This document shows positions 1-8,360 of a stretch of 64,000 nt of DNA, one piece after another (position 1 is the stretch's first letter; each line of letters starts with the position of its first letter). Below the pieces are notes generated by a model. The model was given only the letters and a program-made list of their open reading frames with translations. It had not been told where the DNA came from and did not search any database. Position numbers and translations under genes: made by a program. The DNA comes from CAWDYA01 sp963806495 (GTDB lineage: Bacteria; Acidobacteriota; Polarisedimenticolia; JACPZX01; DASXTC01): contig CAWDYA010000009.1 in assembly GCA_963806495.1 (NCBI GenBank), forward strand, positions 392,039-456,038. Reading direction: 5' to 3'.

Positions 1-1
1 G

Positions 2-1003
2 CGCCCGCTCGGCACCGTTCTGCAGGACATGACGGCGGACAACGAGGAGAAGGCGATGGTGGCGCATGAGGCGCTCAAAATCGCCGGAATCGATTCCCGG
101 TATGCGCTCGTCAGCGCCCGGGACGCGGGTTCGGTCAACCCGCAGTTCTACAGCCCATCACAGTTCACCCACGTGATCATCGCCATCCCATCCGCCGATG
201 GATCCTACGAATGGATCGATCCGACCGTATCGTATGCGCCCCCGGGATTCGTTCCATCGAAGGACGCCGGCGCCACCGCGCTGCTGATCGACGGTCGTGA
301 AGGGCGGCTCGTCGAGCTCCCCGCACACAACGAGCTGAGTCGCACCACGTATCAGGTGACACTGCACCCGAGCGAGAGTGGGCGTGTCACGATGGAGATC
401 GAAGCGGAGTTCTTCAAGGAGGACGGAGTGGACATGCGGTCGGACCTCGCGCCGGCCGGAGTGCAGGAACAAGAGCAGCTCGTGAAAGACTGGCTGGTCA
501 GCAAACTGCCGGGCGCGACGATCTCCTCGCTGGCCATCGAGGGGCTGGATGACCCCGAGGCCGGCCTGAAGCTCACCATCTCGGCCACCGCCCCGGGTGT
601 CGCCACGGTGGCCGACGAGGCGATCCTGGTCCACGGGTGCATTCTGTCGGGCTACGACTCGAATCCAATCACGCAGGTAAACCGCAGGTACCCGCTGCAG
701 CTCAATCGCGGATGGAACGTGCAGGAGACGGTCATCATCGAGCCACCCGACGGGATGAAGATCGCGCAGATGCCCCGCGACATCAAGGCCGACTCAGGGG
801 TCGCACGCATCTCCTTCCGGTGCATGCCGCAGGGGAACGGGGCGCGCTGCCAGCGCGTCTTCGTGGCTTCGGCCAGACAATGGCCTTCTTCCCGGGTGAA
901 CGCGCTGCACCTGATGTTCGATCAGGTGGTCGAAGCGGACTCCACGACTCTGGCAGTGCAGCGTGTGGAGGAGCCGGCCGGCGAGGAGCCAGCCGAGGAG
1001 TGA
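2..1003 (+). CDS. DUF3857/transglutaminase-like protein, C-terminal part (5' cut by window edge)
   Basis: The reading frame is already open at base 2, so the start lies outside the window; the ATG at 29 is internal. The visible part begins inside the transglutaminase-like core. The segment ADNEEKA (codons 35-52) lines up with the GDCKDKA catalytic segment of the family, then comes the helix ending in AGI. The conserved His (QFTHV, codon 170-172) and Asp (WIDPT, codon 218-220) follow. The nucleophilic Cys position is occupied by Asn (codon 41-43), so this copy is probably not a protease or transglutaminase and may be a structural or binding version. The C-terminal ~200 residues are a beta-rich DUF3857-type tail ending in an acidic PAGEEPAEE stretch. 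Two more members of the family lie at 41854-45849. It ends 9 bases before the convergent permease gene. The family call is good; the function is unknown. Confidence 0.75.
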   Translation, partial: RPLGTVLQDMTADNEEKAMVAHEALKIAGIDSRYALVSARDAGSVNPQFYSPSQFTHVIIAIPSADGSYEWIDPTVSYAPPGFVPSKDAGATALLIDGREGRLVELPAHNELSRTTYQVTLHPSESGRVTMEIEAEFFKEDGVDMRSDLAPAGVQEQEQLVKDWLVSKLPGATISSLAIEGLDDPEAGLKLTISATAPGVATVADEAILVHGCILSGYDSNPITQVNRRYPLQLNRGWNVQETVIIEPPDGMKIAQMPRDIKADSGVARISFRCMPQGNGARCQRVFVASARQWPSSRVNALHLMFDQVVEADSTTLAVQRVEEPAGEEPAEE

Positions 1004-1012
1004 GGAAGGCGC

Positions 1013-2906
1013 TCAGCCGAGGATGAGGCGCACGCCGCCGAGATCCTCGATCCGGTGGGGGAACCGGTCGCCGGGCGTGCCGATGAACATGTAGTTCTTG
1101 GGCACGCCGAGCCGCCGTGAGAGCTTCTCGATGATCTCCGGCCCGAAGACACCCTTCACCGCGAGGAAGTCGATCCTCAGGTGCGGGTAGAGGTGATCGA
1201 TGTCCGCGAGGTGCTCGGCGAGCTGGCGGCGGGATGTCGGCCTCGTCGTCGGTAGACGTGGACCACCTGCAGCACGGTTGGTCTGCTCGTTCTCGAGCAC
1301 GTACAGCGCGGCGCGGTTGAGCGCGGCCGGATCGTCGCCCTTGGTGAAGTACACGACCGCCCGGCTGTTGATCTCGTCGATCTTGGCTGCGCACCGGTCA
1401 CGCACCCATCGGTATCGCGGCTGAGCACCCTGTCGAGACGGTCCGCGCCACGAAGAGCACCCCGCGCATCAGCTGGACCCGCAGGAACATCACGCGCGAC
1501 GATCGCCCGCGACACCCGCGAAGTAGGCCACGAAGATCCGGACGATCGGCGGGGTCGAGCAGGAGGTTGCCGAGCAGGCCGAGCAGGACGGCGGCCAGCG
1601 CCAGCGATGACGACGGGCCACGAGCGCGCGATGCGTGCGCGGCAGGCGCGCGCGGCGCACCTTGAGCAGCATGTTGCCGATGCCGAACAGCGCCATCACC
1701 GACAGGAAACGAGATCGTGTAGACGCCGGCCAGCGTCGAGACATGCCCGCCGGTGGTCCCCATGATCGCGCAGCAGACGCCGAAGAACAGCAGGATGATC
1801 CAGTGGTTGGTCCGCGCGCAGCCGGTTCTCGGTGAGCAGGAACTGGGGCAGGCAGCGGTCCAGCCCCATCCGGCGCATCAGGCCGGTGACGCCCACGTAG
1901 CGACGTCAGCACGGCGCCGGACAGCACCAGGACCGCGTCGATGCTGACCACCATGCGCAGCGACGCCCCGCAGCTGACCGCGTCCCCATCTGCGCCAGCA
2001 GGTCCGGCGGCACCTGCTCGATCTCGGCCAGGGGCAGCAGGCCCAGCGAGAGCAGGCTGATGAGCGGGTTGAAGATCGCCACGGCGATCCACATGTTGCG
2101 CAGGGTCTTCGGGAAGACGCCCTCCTTCTGCTCCTCGATGAAGTTGGCCGAGCTCTCGAAGCCGCTGATGCCGAGCATGGCGGCGGCGAAGCCGAAGAAC
2201 AGCGCGTGGATGAAACCCTGCTTGGGCTCGGCGCGGCCCAGTTCGCGGCGAGCAGCGAGGGGTCGGCGGCAACAGGCCGCTGATGCCGGCGAGCCGACAG
2301 AACCGTCAGGGTCGCCATGTGGAACAGGAAGATCCCCAGGGCCACGACTGGCCGATTCGCTGATGCCGATGACGTTGAGCAAGGCGAACAGGCCCAGCAG
2401 CCCGATGGTGGCCCAGAAGACGTTCAGGCCGCCCCACAGGTTGTGGGCGTAGTGCATCGCCTCGCCTGCGCTGATGATCACCGCGGTCGCGACGTAGGAC
2501 AGCAGCGTGAGGACAGGCGGCGCCGGCGGCGAGGCTGCTTGTTGGTGGTGTTCAGCAGGACGGTGTAGGTCCCGCCATTGAGCGGCAGCGCGCTGCCGAC
2601 CTCGGCGTAGACCTTGCGGAACAGGATACAGGACCCGCGCCACGATGCGCAGGGCGACTGGGGCGTAGCGACCGGCCTGTGCCGCGCACAGGGCCGAGAC
2701 GTACAGGCACAGCTCGAGGTGATGTCGTTGCCGCAGATGGCGGTGGAGGCCCAGGCGCCCAGGGTGTGCTTTTGCGGCTGGTCGAGGCGGGAGATCTCCA
2801 CCGCCTCGGTGTCGAGATCGCTGATCCGACCCGCGGTTCCCCAGCCCGCGAACTCGAACGCTTCCCCCGCGGGGACGGCCCGCTCCCGGGGCACCGTGTC
2901 ACCCAT
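1013..2906 (-). pseudogene. APC-family amino acid permease, interrupted by several frameshifts
   Basis: Read on the minus strand from an ATG at 2906, this is an amino acid/polyamine permease of about 630 codons whose pieces lie in different frames. The N-terminal 70 or so residues (MGDTVPRERAVPAGEAF...) are in one frame. The transmembrane piece with GISGFESSANFIEEQKEG, VFPKTLRNMW and the following helices, typical of APC transporters, is in another. The soluble C-terminal piece (1013-1405, ending in EDLGGVRLILG) is in a third. I estimate at least six frame changes between about 1250 and 2640. It starts 10 bases after the stop of the kinase gene at 2917, so the two are probably cotranscribed. 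Because all pieces are recognisable and colinear, either this is a recent pseudogene or the consensus is poor here; I favour consensus error. The substrate cannot be predicted. Confidence 0.7.
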
Positions 2907-2916
2907 CAGGCATCAC

Positions 2917-5601
2917 TCACTGCATGGTGAGCAGCCAGACATCCGCTTCGCGGCTGGCCCTGGAGAAGTACAGGGTGCGCCCGTCGCGCGATGCCTTGAC
3001 CAGGCCGAATTCGATCTGGTCGGGCGCGACCGACAGGATCCGCCGAGGCTCGGCGCCGTCCTCCACGTCGACCAGATAGACGCCGTCCCCGGAGCCGTAC
3101 ACAAGACGCCGGCTTCCGCCGAGCCAGGCCGGGAAGACCCCGGTGCTCGTCAGACGGTGCGCCGATCGGGAGGCCAAATCGTAGACGCCGATCCCGCCGA
3201 GACGACCGTGCTCGCTGCTGAGATGGCCCGCCAGCAGGCGTCCGTCGGGCGACCACGAGACGGGGATGAGGAACCCGTCCCCGACCGTGCCGTCGAGCGC
3301 CTCGGGTGTCTGCTCCGCGAATGGCCGGGTGAGGTCGATCATCAGGGATTGCCTCGCATCGTAGTCGAAGGCGACGAGGCGCTGGCCGTCGGGCGAGGTG
3401 AACGGATAGCCGAGCGAGCGGCCCGGCGTATCGGTGAGCGGCCTCAGCCCAGAGCCATCCGGTCGTATCTCCCACACGTCGTACGAACCGGACCGGTCGG
3501 AAAAAAAGATGATCTCATGGCCGTCGGCGGACCAGCGTGGCAGCCGGTTCTTCGTGCCACCGCCCACCAGCTCGCGCCGGTCCGTGCCGTCGGTCCGCAT
3601 CACCACGATCGACTCCACCGGGGACCGGGTGGCGCAGGCCAGCCAGTCGTCGTCCGGTGACAGGTCGCATGTTTCGCTCAGACCCGGGCTCCGGCGTACC
3701 CACACCGGGTCGCCCGTCGTGCGGGTCGCACCCGGATCGAGACCGACCCTCTGCACGTTGGCGCTGACGACCGACGAGACGTATGCCATGTGCTTCCCAT
3801 CCGCCGAAAGGCTCATCGAGTGGCTCCAGGCCGACACCCCGTTGGTGATCTCTTGTGGAGGGCCGAGCGCCCTGCCCGACGCCTCGTCGATCGGAACCCG
3901 CCAGATGTTCATCGTTCCGCCCCGGTCGCTGGAGAAGTAGAGCCACCGGCCGTCGGGAGACCAGACCGGGTTCCAGTCGATCGCGGCGTCCTGGGTCACC
4001 GCCACAGGCTCACCGCCCGACGCCGGAATCGTCCAGATGTCCCGCTGGCCCGAGCCCGTCTCCCACGGGATGGACCAGTAGGCGATGCGTTTCCCGTGCG
4101 GCGACCAGCTCGGTTGCACGGCGTCGCCGCCATAGAGACGTCGTGGCGCACTGCCACCCGACGCCGTCACCGCCCAGAGCTCGCTCAGACCTGAACGGGC
4201 GAGCGGGGTATCGATGCACTCCGTGGCATAGACGATCACCGAGCCGTCGGGCGACCAGGCGGGGTTGCATCCGGTCGTGGTGAGACGCCGCACCGACTCG
4301 CCGGTGGCCCCCATGACGAAGATCCCGCCTCCGTCCCTCTCCGAGCGGAACACGATCGACTCCCCGTCCGGCGAGAAAGCGGGCTCGGTGCTGGCGGCGC
4401 CCGGGTCGTTCGTGAGATTGATCGCGTTCTGGCCCCCGATCCGCTGCACGAAGATATCGCTGCCCGCCCCTGACGCTCCCGCGTAGGCGACGAGCTTCCC
4501 GTCGGGCGAGAGGCTGGCATGCTCCTCCGGTCCCGCCTGGTTCGTGACCTGTGAGAAGGTGCCGGTGACGGTGGTCTCGGGTGCCGCGGGCCCGGACGTG
4601 CCAGCCCCGCGCAGCAGCCAGGCGCCGATCACCACCGACAACGCCACGATGACGGCCGCGGGGAGCACGACACGCAGCAGTCCGCCGCGATTCGCCGCCG
4701 TCGCGCCCGCTCCGACCGGCGCCGACCCGGCCGCCAGGATTCCCGAGTCCGCATCCCGCTTCAAATCCTCCAGCTCGTTGCGCACCTCGAGCGCGACCTG
4801 ATAGCGGCGCAGGGGATCCTTGGCAAGACACCGGCGCACGACCCGGTCCAGGTCGCGTGGCAGGCGCTGATTCACCTCCGTGACCGGCGGCGGCGTATCC
4901 CTCAGGATCGAGGCCAGGACCGATGCCTTGCTGGCCCCGCCGAAGGGTCGCCGGCCGGTGGCCATCTCGAACAGCACCACGCCGAGCGAGAAGACATCCG
5001 ATCGGGCGTCCGCGGGTCGTCCCTCGGCCTGCTCGGGCGCCATGTACGAGAGGGTCCCGAGGATCATCCCTTCTTCGGTCTTCGCCGTCGTCGGGAGCTG
5101 CGTCCCGGCCGGGTCCGCTCCCGTCTCCTCCGCCAGCTTCGCCAGGCCGAAGTCCAGCACCTTGAGTCTTCCGTCGTCGCCGACCATGACGTTGTCGGGC
5201 TTGAGGTCCCGGTGAGTGATCCCCTGGAGGTGGGCCGCGCTGACCGCATCGGCGAGGGGCGCCGCGAGCTCCAGCAACCGTCCGAGCGGGAACCCCTCCC
5301 TCGGGATCAGGTCGGTCAGCCTGCGCCCCCGGACGAGCTCCATCGTGAGGAAGTGGATTCCTTCGGCATGCTCGATCGAGTGGATGGTGACGATGTTCGG
5401 GTGGTTCAAGGCCGCAATGGCGGTCGCCTCACGCTCGAACCGGGCGAGCCGGGCCGCGTCCGCGGCCATCGGCTCCGGCAGGACCTTGAGGGCCACGGTG
5501 CGCTTCAGCTTCGTGTCCTCGGCGGCATAGACTTCTCCCATACCGCCGCTGCCGACCTTCTCCAGGATCCTGTAGTGGAGGAGCGTTCGCCCCGTGAGCA
5601 T
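2917..5601 (-). CDS. Transmembrane Ser/Thr protein kinase with C-terminal TolB/PD40 beta-propeller
   Basis: An 894-residue receptor-type kinase. The PknB-like kinase domain occupies about residues 10-270, with the glycine loop GSGGMGEVY (17-25), the VALK lysine K39, HRDLKPDN with catalytic D132, DFG at 150-152, and SYMAPEQ in the activation segment. All catalytic residues are present. A single membrane helix (VVLPAAVIVALSVVIGAWLL, about 308-327) is followed by an outside region of WD40-like PD40 repeats, seen as recurring SPDG(K/E/R) turns (for example LSPDGKLVAY, FSPDGESIVF, WSPDGRWLYF). This architecture is common in Acidobacteriota and is thought to couple ligand sensing by the propeller to phosphorylation in the cytoplasm; the ligand is unknown. 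A broken amino acid permease follows 10 bases downstream. A second kinase of the same type is at 19517-22204. Confidence 0.93.
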   Translation of the reverse strand: MLTGRTLLHYRILEKVGSGGMGEVYAAEDTKLKRTVALKVLPEPMAADAARLARFEREATAIAALNHPNIVTIHSIEHAEGIHFLTMELVRGRRLTDLIPREGFPLGRLLELAAPLADAVSAAHLQGITHRDLKPDNVMVGDDGRLKVLDFGLAKLAEETGADPAGTQLPTTAKTEEGMILGTLSYMAPEQAEGRPADARSDVFSLGVVLFEMATGRRPFGGASKASVLASILRDTPPPVTEVNQRLPRDLDRVVRRCLAKDPLRRYQVALEVRNELEDLKRDADSGILAAGSAPVGAGATAANRGGLLRVVLPAAVIVALSVVIGAWLLRGAGTSGPAAPETTVTGTFSQVTNQAGPEEHASLSPDGKLVAYAGASGAGSDIFVQRIGGQNAINLTNDPGAASTEPAFSPDGESIVFRSERDGGGIFVMGATGESVRRLTTTGCNPAWSPDGSVIVYATECIDTPLARSGLSELWAVTASGGSAPRRLYGGDAVQPSWSPHGKRIAYWSIPWETGSGQRDIWTIPASGGEPVAVTQDAAIDWNPVWSPDGRWLYFSSDRGGTMNIWRVPIDEASGRALGPPQEITNGVSAWSHSMSLSADGKHMAYVSSVVSANVQRVGLDPGATRTTGDPVWVRRSPGLSETCDLSPDDDWLACATRSPVESIVVMRTDGTDRRELVGGGTKNRLPRWSADGHEIIFFSDRSGSYDVWEIRPDGSGLRPLTDTPGRSLGYPFTSPDGQRLVAFDYDARQSLMIDLTRPFAEQTPEALDGTVGDGFLIPVSWSPDGRLLAGHLSSEHGRLGGIGVYDLASRSAHRLTSTGVFPAWLGGSRRLVYGSGDGVYLVDVEDGAEPRRILSVAPDQIEFGLVKASRDGRTLYFSRASREADVWLLTMQ

Positions 5602-5637
5602 GCCGCCGGTCCCTCCCGCAGGCCGGTCATCATACCA

Positions 5638-6288
5638 TCAAGGGGTCGCGGGCCTCATCAGGACGATCTCCCTCGACCCGCGCCAGACGCCGTCCGCGGA
5701 CCGCGTGAGGGTGATGACGCCCGAACCGCCCCGGCCGGTGCGGCGCGCGCGATCCTCGGGTGTCAGCAGCGGATCGCCCTCGAACACGAAGCTGTCGATC
5801 CAGTACTCCTCCCGGCCGGGCTCCTTGACGGTGACATGGACGTGCGCAGGACTGTGCCGGTTCGGGTAGGGGGCGGGCCGGATGGTCGTGAAACGGTACC
5901 GACCCTCGTCATCGGTTCTCAGCCATCCCCTGAGGTACCCGTGCCGGCGGGCGTTGCCGGTCTCGTCGCCCCGCCTCGGGTACACACCCTCGGCGTTCGT
6001 ATGGTACAGGTACAGGATGACGCCTGCGGCGGGAGTCAAACCATCCGGCTCGAGCACGTGGCCCGAGATCACCATCGGCTCGCCGGGCTCGTCTTCGGAG
6101 GCGATCCGGATGTCCCAGGTCAGCTCGGAGGGGGCCTCCTCCGCGCCGCACCACTCGCACTCGGGCAAAGGGGCCGACGCGGGAGTCGTCCCACCATCCA
6201 CGGCCGAAGCGTTGCAGCCCGCGGACGCGACCGCCAGCATCCACAGGACGAGCGCCGGAAGCCGGACGCGCCCGATCCCCCTCCTCAT
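5638..6288 (-). CDS. Intradiol ring-cleavage dioxygenase-like lipoprotein
   Basis: 216 residues. A signal sequence with lipobox ASAGC places the lipidated Cys at 25. The rest is the beta-sandwich of the intradiol dioxygenase family (protocatechuate 3,4-dioxygenase/dioxygenase-related). The four expected non-haem Fe(III) ligands can be assigned: Tyr103 (EGVY), Tyr141 (APYPNR), and His149 and His151 (PAHVHV), so the metal site looks intact. Exported members of this family are widespread, their substrates are mostly unknown, and ring cleavage has rarely been tested. Its ATG abuts the stop codon of the upstream PEBP gene (no spacer), so the two form an operon. A role in oxidising catechol-like or humic compounds is possible but is inference. 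Confidence 0.85.
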   Translation of the reverse strand: MRRGIGRVRLPALVLWMLAVASAGCNASAVDGGTTPASAPLPECEWCGAEEAPSELTWDIRIASEDEPGEPMVISGHVLEPDGLTPAAGVILYLYHTNAEGVYPRRGDETGNARRHGYLRGWLRTDDEGRYRFTTIRPAPYPNRHSPAHVHVTVKEPGREEYWIDSFVFEGDPLLTPEDRARRTGRGGSGVITLTRSADGVWRGSREIVLMRPATP

Positions 6289-6930
6289 CTAGCGTGTCTC
6301 CACCGCCGGGTTCAGGGTGTAGGTGCCCGTCCAGCGCCCCGTCGCCAGAACGTGCCCCTCCATCGCCCGTCGCGCCTCGGCGGCGCCGAACCGGCCGGAG
6401 AGCCCGAGGCTCGAAACGTCCAGCGCATGGACGACGAAATGGTAGTGATGCGGGATCTCGTCGTTCCACGGCGGGAACGGGCCATCATAGCCACCGTAGT
6501 CCCCCTTCATCGAGTCCTCGGCGGCAAACCAGCCTGTGTAGTCGTTCAGCCCGCGCACCCCGAGTGGCGTCGGCCCGAGCGGCTTTCCGTGCGGCGTCAC
6601 GCCATCGGAGTCGGCGCCCGCGTCGATCGCGGCCGTGGTGGCCGGGATATCGACCAGCACCCAGTGATGGAATTCGGCCCGGGGCAGAGCGGCCGGCACC
6701 GTCGCTCCCTCCTTGTTGACGTTGTCCGGCTTCGACGGCGCGTCCGGATCGACGCACAGGATCGCGAACGACCGGGTCCCCTCCGGCGCGCCGGACCAGC
6801 GGATGGCGGGGTTGCGGTTCCTGCCGAACGTGGCGTGTCCCTCGTCGGCCGGGACACCCATCGCGTACTCGCCGGGGATCGCGCCGCCGTCGGGCCAGGC
6901 GTCAATGGTCACTCTCAGCTTGTCGGTCAT
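6289..6930 (-). CDS. YbhB/YbcL-type Raf kinase inhibitor-like (PEBP) protein
   Basis: Phosphatidylethanolamine-binding-protein fold of the bacterial YbhB/YbcL branch. It carries the hallmark CVDPDAPSKP segment, the central EFHHWVLVDIPA strand and GGYDGPFPPWNDE followed by HHYHFVVHALD, which together form the small ligand pocket. The length, 213 residues, is somewhat longer than the usual ~160-180 because of an insertion around NVNKEGATVPAALP. I chose the ATG at 6930 because a strong ribosome site (GGAGGAGG) sits 5-6 bases before it; the ATG at 6945 would lie inside that site. No signal peptide is seen, so it is probably cytoplasmic. The biological role of bacterial PEBPs is unclear. It is the first gene of the pair with the dioxygenase-like lipoprotein and is divergent from the toxin-antitoxin operon. 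Confidence 0.9.
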   Translation of the reverse strand: MTDKLRVTIDAWPDGGAIPGEYAMGVPADEGHATFGRNRNPAIRWSGAPEGTRSFAILCVDPDAPSKPDNVNKEGATVPAALPRAEFHHWVLVDIPATTAAIDAGADSDGVTPHGKPLGPTPLGVRGLNDYTGWFAAEDSMKGDYGGYDGPFPPWNDEIPHHYHFVVHALDVSSLGLSGRFGAAEARRAMEGHVLATGRWTGTYTLNPAVETR

Positions 6931-7006
6931 CGTCGCCTCCTCCATCGGCTCCGGGATCGTGAGGAATCCCGCCTGGAGTCACTCTAGCATCGGCTCACCT
7001 GTCATC

Positions 7007-7035
7007 TTGACCCTAAGCCATATGGCACGTATACT
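7007..7035 (+). promoter_or_regulatory. Sigma-70-type promoter of the toxin-antitoxin operon
   Basis: TTGACC at 7007-7012 and TATACT at 7030-7035 are separated by exactly 17 bases, each one mismatch from the housekeeping consensus. The expected transcription start (about 7041-7043) falls at the antitoxin ATG at 7044, and no ribosome-binding sequence precedes that ATG, so the message is predicted to be leaderless or nearly so. The spacer contains one operator palindrome. Confidence 0.75.
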
Positions 7036-7048
7036 TACGCCATATGGC
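7017..7048. promoter_or_regulatory. Twin-palindrome operator of the Xre-RES operon
   Basis: Two identical perfect 10-base palindromes, GCCATATGGC, occupy 7017-7026 and 7039-7048. Their centres are 22 bases apart, close to two helical turns. The first lies in the promoter spacer; the second covers the presumed transcription start and the antitoxin ATG (7044-7046). A shorter palindrome, GTATAC (7029-7034), lies between. Autorepression by the antitoxin-toxin complex is the usual mode for this family; binding here is inferred from position and symmetry. Confidence 0.75.
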
Positions 7049-7541
7049 CAGAGCTCCCTCGACGATCGAAGTCACCGAAACCCGGGATATCGAGCGATTC
7101 CGTCAGACCCTCTCCGGCGGCCGGGTCGCGGCCCACGGCTATCTCGTGCTCCTGGGGCTGCGGCCCTGTGACACGCCGGCACTGCTGCGCCGGCTCCGGG
7201 AAGGGCTGACCTTCGAGGCCTTCGAGCATCTCGCCCGCAATACGGCGCTGCCGAGAGAGGCCCTCATCGCGCTGGTGCAGATCACCGCCCGGACGCTGAG
7301 CCGCCGGAAGGACGAGGGGCGCTTCCGTCCGGCCGAGTCGGATCGCCTGGTCCGGGCGACACGCGTCTTCGCGCACGCGATCACCCTGTTCGAGGGGGAC
7401 GCGGACCTCGCCAGAAAGTGGTTCGTCGAGCCGCTGGCCGCGCTCGGCGGGGCCTCCCCGCTCGCCTATGCATCCACCGACCTCGGCGCGCGTGAGGTGG
7501 AGGATCTGATCGGCCGCCTGGAGCACGGGATCCCCTCGTGA
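7044..7541 (+). CDS. Xre/MbcA/ParS-type antitoxin of a RES-Xre system
   Basis: 165 residues, matching the usual two-part antitoxin: an N-terminal Xre-like helical region (about 20-100, including REGLTFEAFEHLARNTALPREAL and the following TLSRRK segment) and a C-terminal MbcA/ParS (DUF2384) toxin-binding region with VFEGDADLARKW-type sequence (here ITLFEGDADLARKWFVEPLAALGG) and the terminal EVEDLIGRLEHG. It neutralises the RES toxin encoded immediately downstream by blocking its active site, and normally represses its own promoter as a complex. The stop overlaps the toxin start (GTGA), so translation is coupled and antitoxin comes first. The ATG at 7044 is embedded in an operator palindrome and has no ribosome site. 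Confidence 0.9.
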   Translation: MARAPSTIEVTETRDIERFRQTLSGGRVAAHGYLVLLGLRPCDTPALLRRLREGLTFEAFEHLARNTALPREALIALVQITARTLSRRKDEGRFRPAESDRLVRATRVFAHAITLFEGDADLARKWFVEPLAALGGASPLAYASTDLGAREVEDLIGRLEHGIPS

Positions 7542-8005
7542 CCCGGCGCGTCTGGCGCATCTGCAAGCGACGATACGCCCGGCACGCCTTCGACGGAGAA
7601 GGCGCGAGACTGTATGGCAGTCGCTGGACTTCGCCGGGGCTCCGAGTGACCTTCGGCTCCGAAACGCTGTCGCTCGCCACGCTCGAGGTGCTGGTGCATC
7701 TGGGTACGAGCGCGCCGCTGGCCGCCTATTGCGTATTCACCGTCGACATCCCCGGGGATCTCATCGAGTCGATCGGGCCGGACGCACTCCCTGCCGGCTG
7801 GAGATCCAGCCCCCCGCCCGCCTCGCTGCGGACCGTGGGTGACGCCTGGCTCCGGGAGGGTCGCAGTGCCGTGCTGATGGTGCCCAGCTCGATCATCCCG
7901 CACGAGCACAACTTTCTGATCAACCCGGAGCACGGCAGGTTCCGGCGTCTCGCGATCGGCGGTCCCGAGCCCCTCGACATCGATCCGCGGGTGATGGGGC
8001 GATGA
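7538..8005 (+). CDS. RES-domain toxin (NAD+-degrading)
   Basis: 155 residues starting at a GTG that overlaps the antitoxin stop by four bases. The RES fold is recognisable by RICKRRYARHAFDGEGARLYGSRW near the N-terminus, with the conserved Arg and GxxR/YGSRW region, then ETLSLATLEVLVHLG, and a C-terminal segment SSIIPHEHNFLINPEH, which carries the conserved Ser/His/Asn positions of the family. Characterised RES toxins degrade NAD+ by phosphorolysis or hydrolysis and stop growth until the antitoxin rebinds. All conserved segments seem present, so it is likely active. It is followed without a gap by a truncated acetyltransferase remnant. Confidence 0.92.
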   Translation: MTRRVWRICKRRYARHAFDGEGARLYGSRWTSPGLRVTFGSETLSLATLEVLVHLGTSAPLAAYCVFTVDIPGDLIESIGPDALPAGWRSSPPPASLRTVGDAWLREGRSAVLMVPSSIIPHEHNFLINPEHGRFRRLAIGGPEPLDIDPRVMGR

Positions 8006-8208
8006 GCGAGTCCGGGATCCTCATCCGCGACGCGGTCGCACGGGACGCCGTGCGGCTCACCCGCATCGCCCGCGAGGCGAAGGCGCACCGGGGCGCGCAG
8101 GTTCCGGACGTTGCGGGCGGCGCCGGACCCCGGTACCATGTTCCCACCTACGGCTTCAGGAGAAACCATGTCATGCGAGATGTGCCCGCACTGCCGCCAG
8201 ACCCGTGA
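8002..8208 (+). pseudogene. Truncated GNAT acetyltransferase N-terminus
   Basis: An ATG overlapping the RES stop codon opens a 68-codon frame. Its first 31 residues (ending TRIAREAKAHRG) resemble the first strand and helix of GNAT acetyltransferases (IRxAxxxDAxxLxxIAxEAKAH). After about residue 35 the similarity ends and the frame runs into the next gene. The acetyl-CoA-binding core is missing, so this looks like a 5' remnant left by a deletion, although a short functional peptide cannot be excluded. Confidence 0.45.
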
Positions 8209-8359
8209 GATGACACTGACCCGGTCCACGAGGAGTGCAACCGGCGCCGACGGCTCCGCCCGGCGCATCCGCACCGACTCGTATCACTGCGCGACCTGCC
8301 GCGCGTTCGTCCGCAGCGAGGATGTCGACGAGCCCCCTGGGGCGGGTGGCAGTTCCTGA
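8168..8359 (+). CDS. Small two-CxxC zinc-ribbon-like protein
   Basis: 63 residues from the ATG at 8168, preceded by CAGGAG. It begins MSCEMCPHC and ends with a second cysteine pair, YHCATCRAF, the arrangement of a small zinc ribbon with about 36 residues between the pairs. The intervening region is basic and Thr/Ser-rich. I do not recognise a named family; similar tiny metal-binding proteins occur next to unrelated genes. It overlaps the end of the GNAT remnant and ends one base before the next start. Confidence 0.6.
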   Translation: MSCEMCPHCRQTREMTLTRSTRSATGADGSARRIRTDSYHCATCRAFVRSEDVDEPPGAGGSS

Positions 8360-8360
8360 C

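Noticed and set aside
5212..6987. 591-codon plus-strand frame opposite the kinase and lipoprotein
   Set aside because: It is antisense to three conserved genes with no recognisable domain, a typical high-GC shadow frame.
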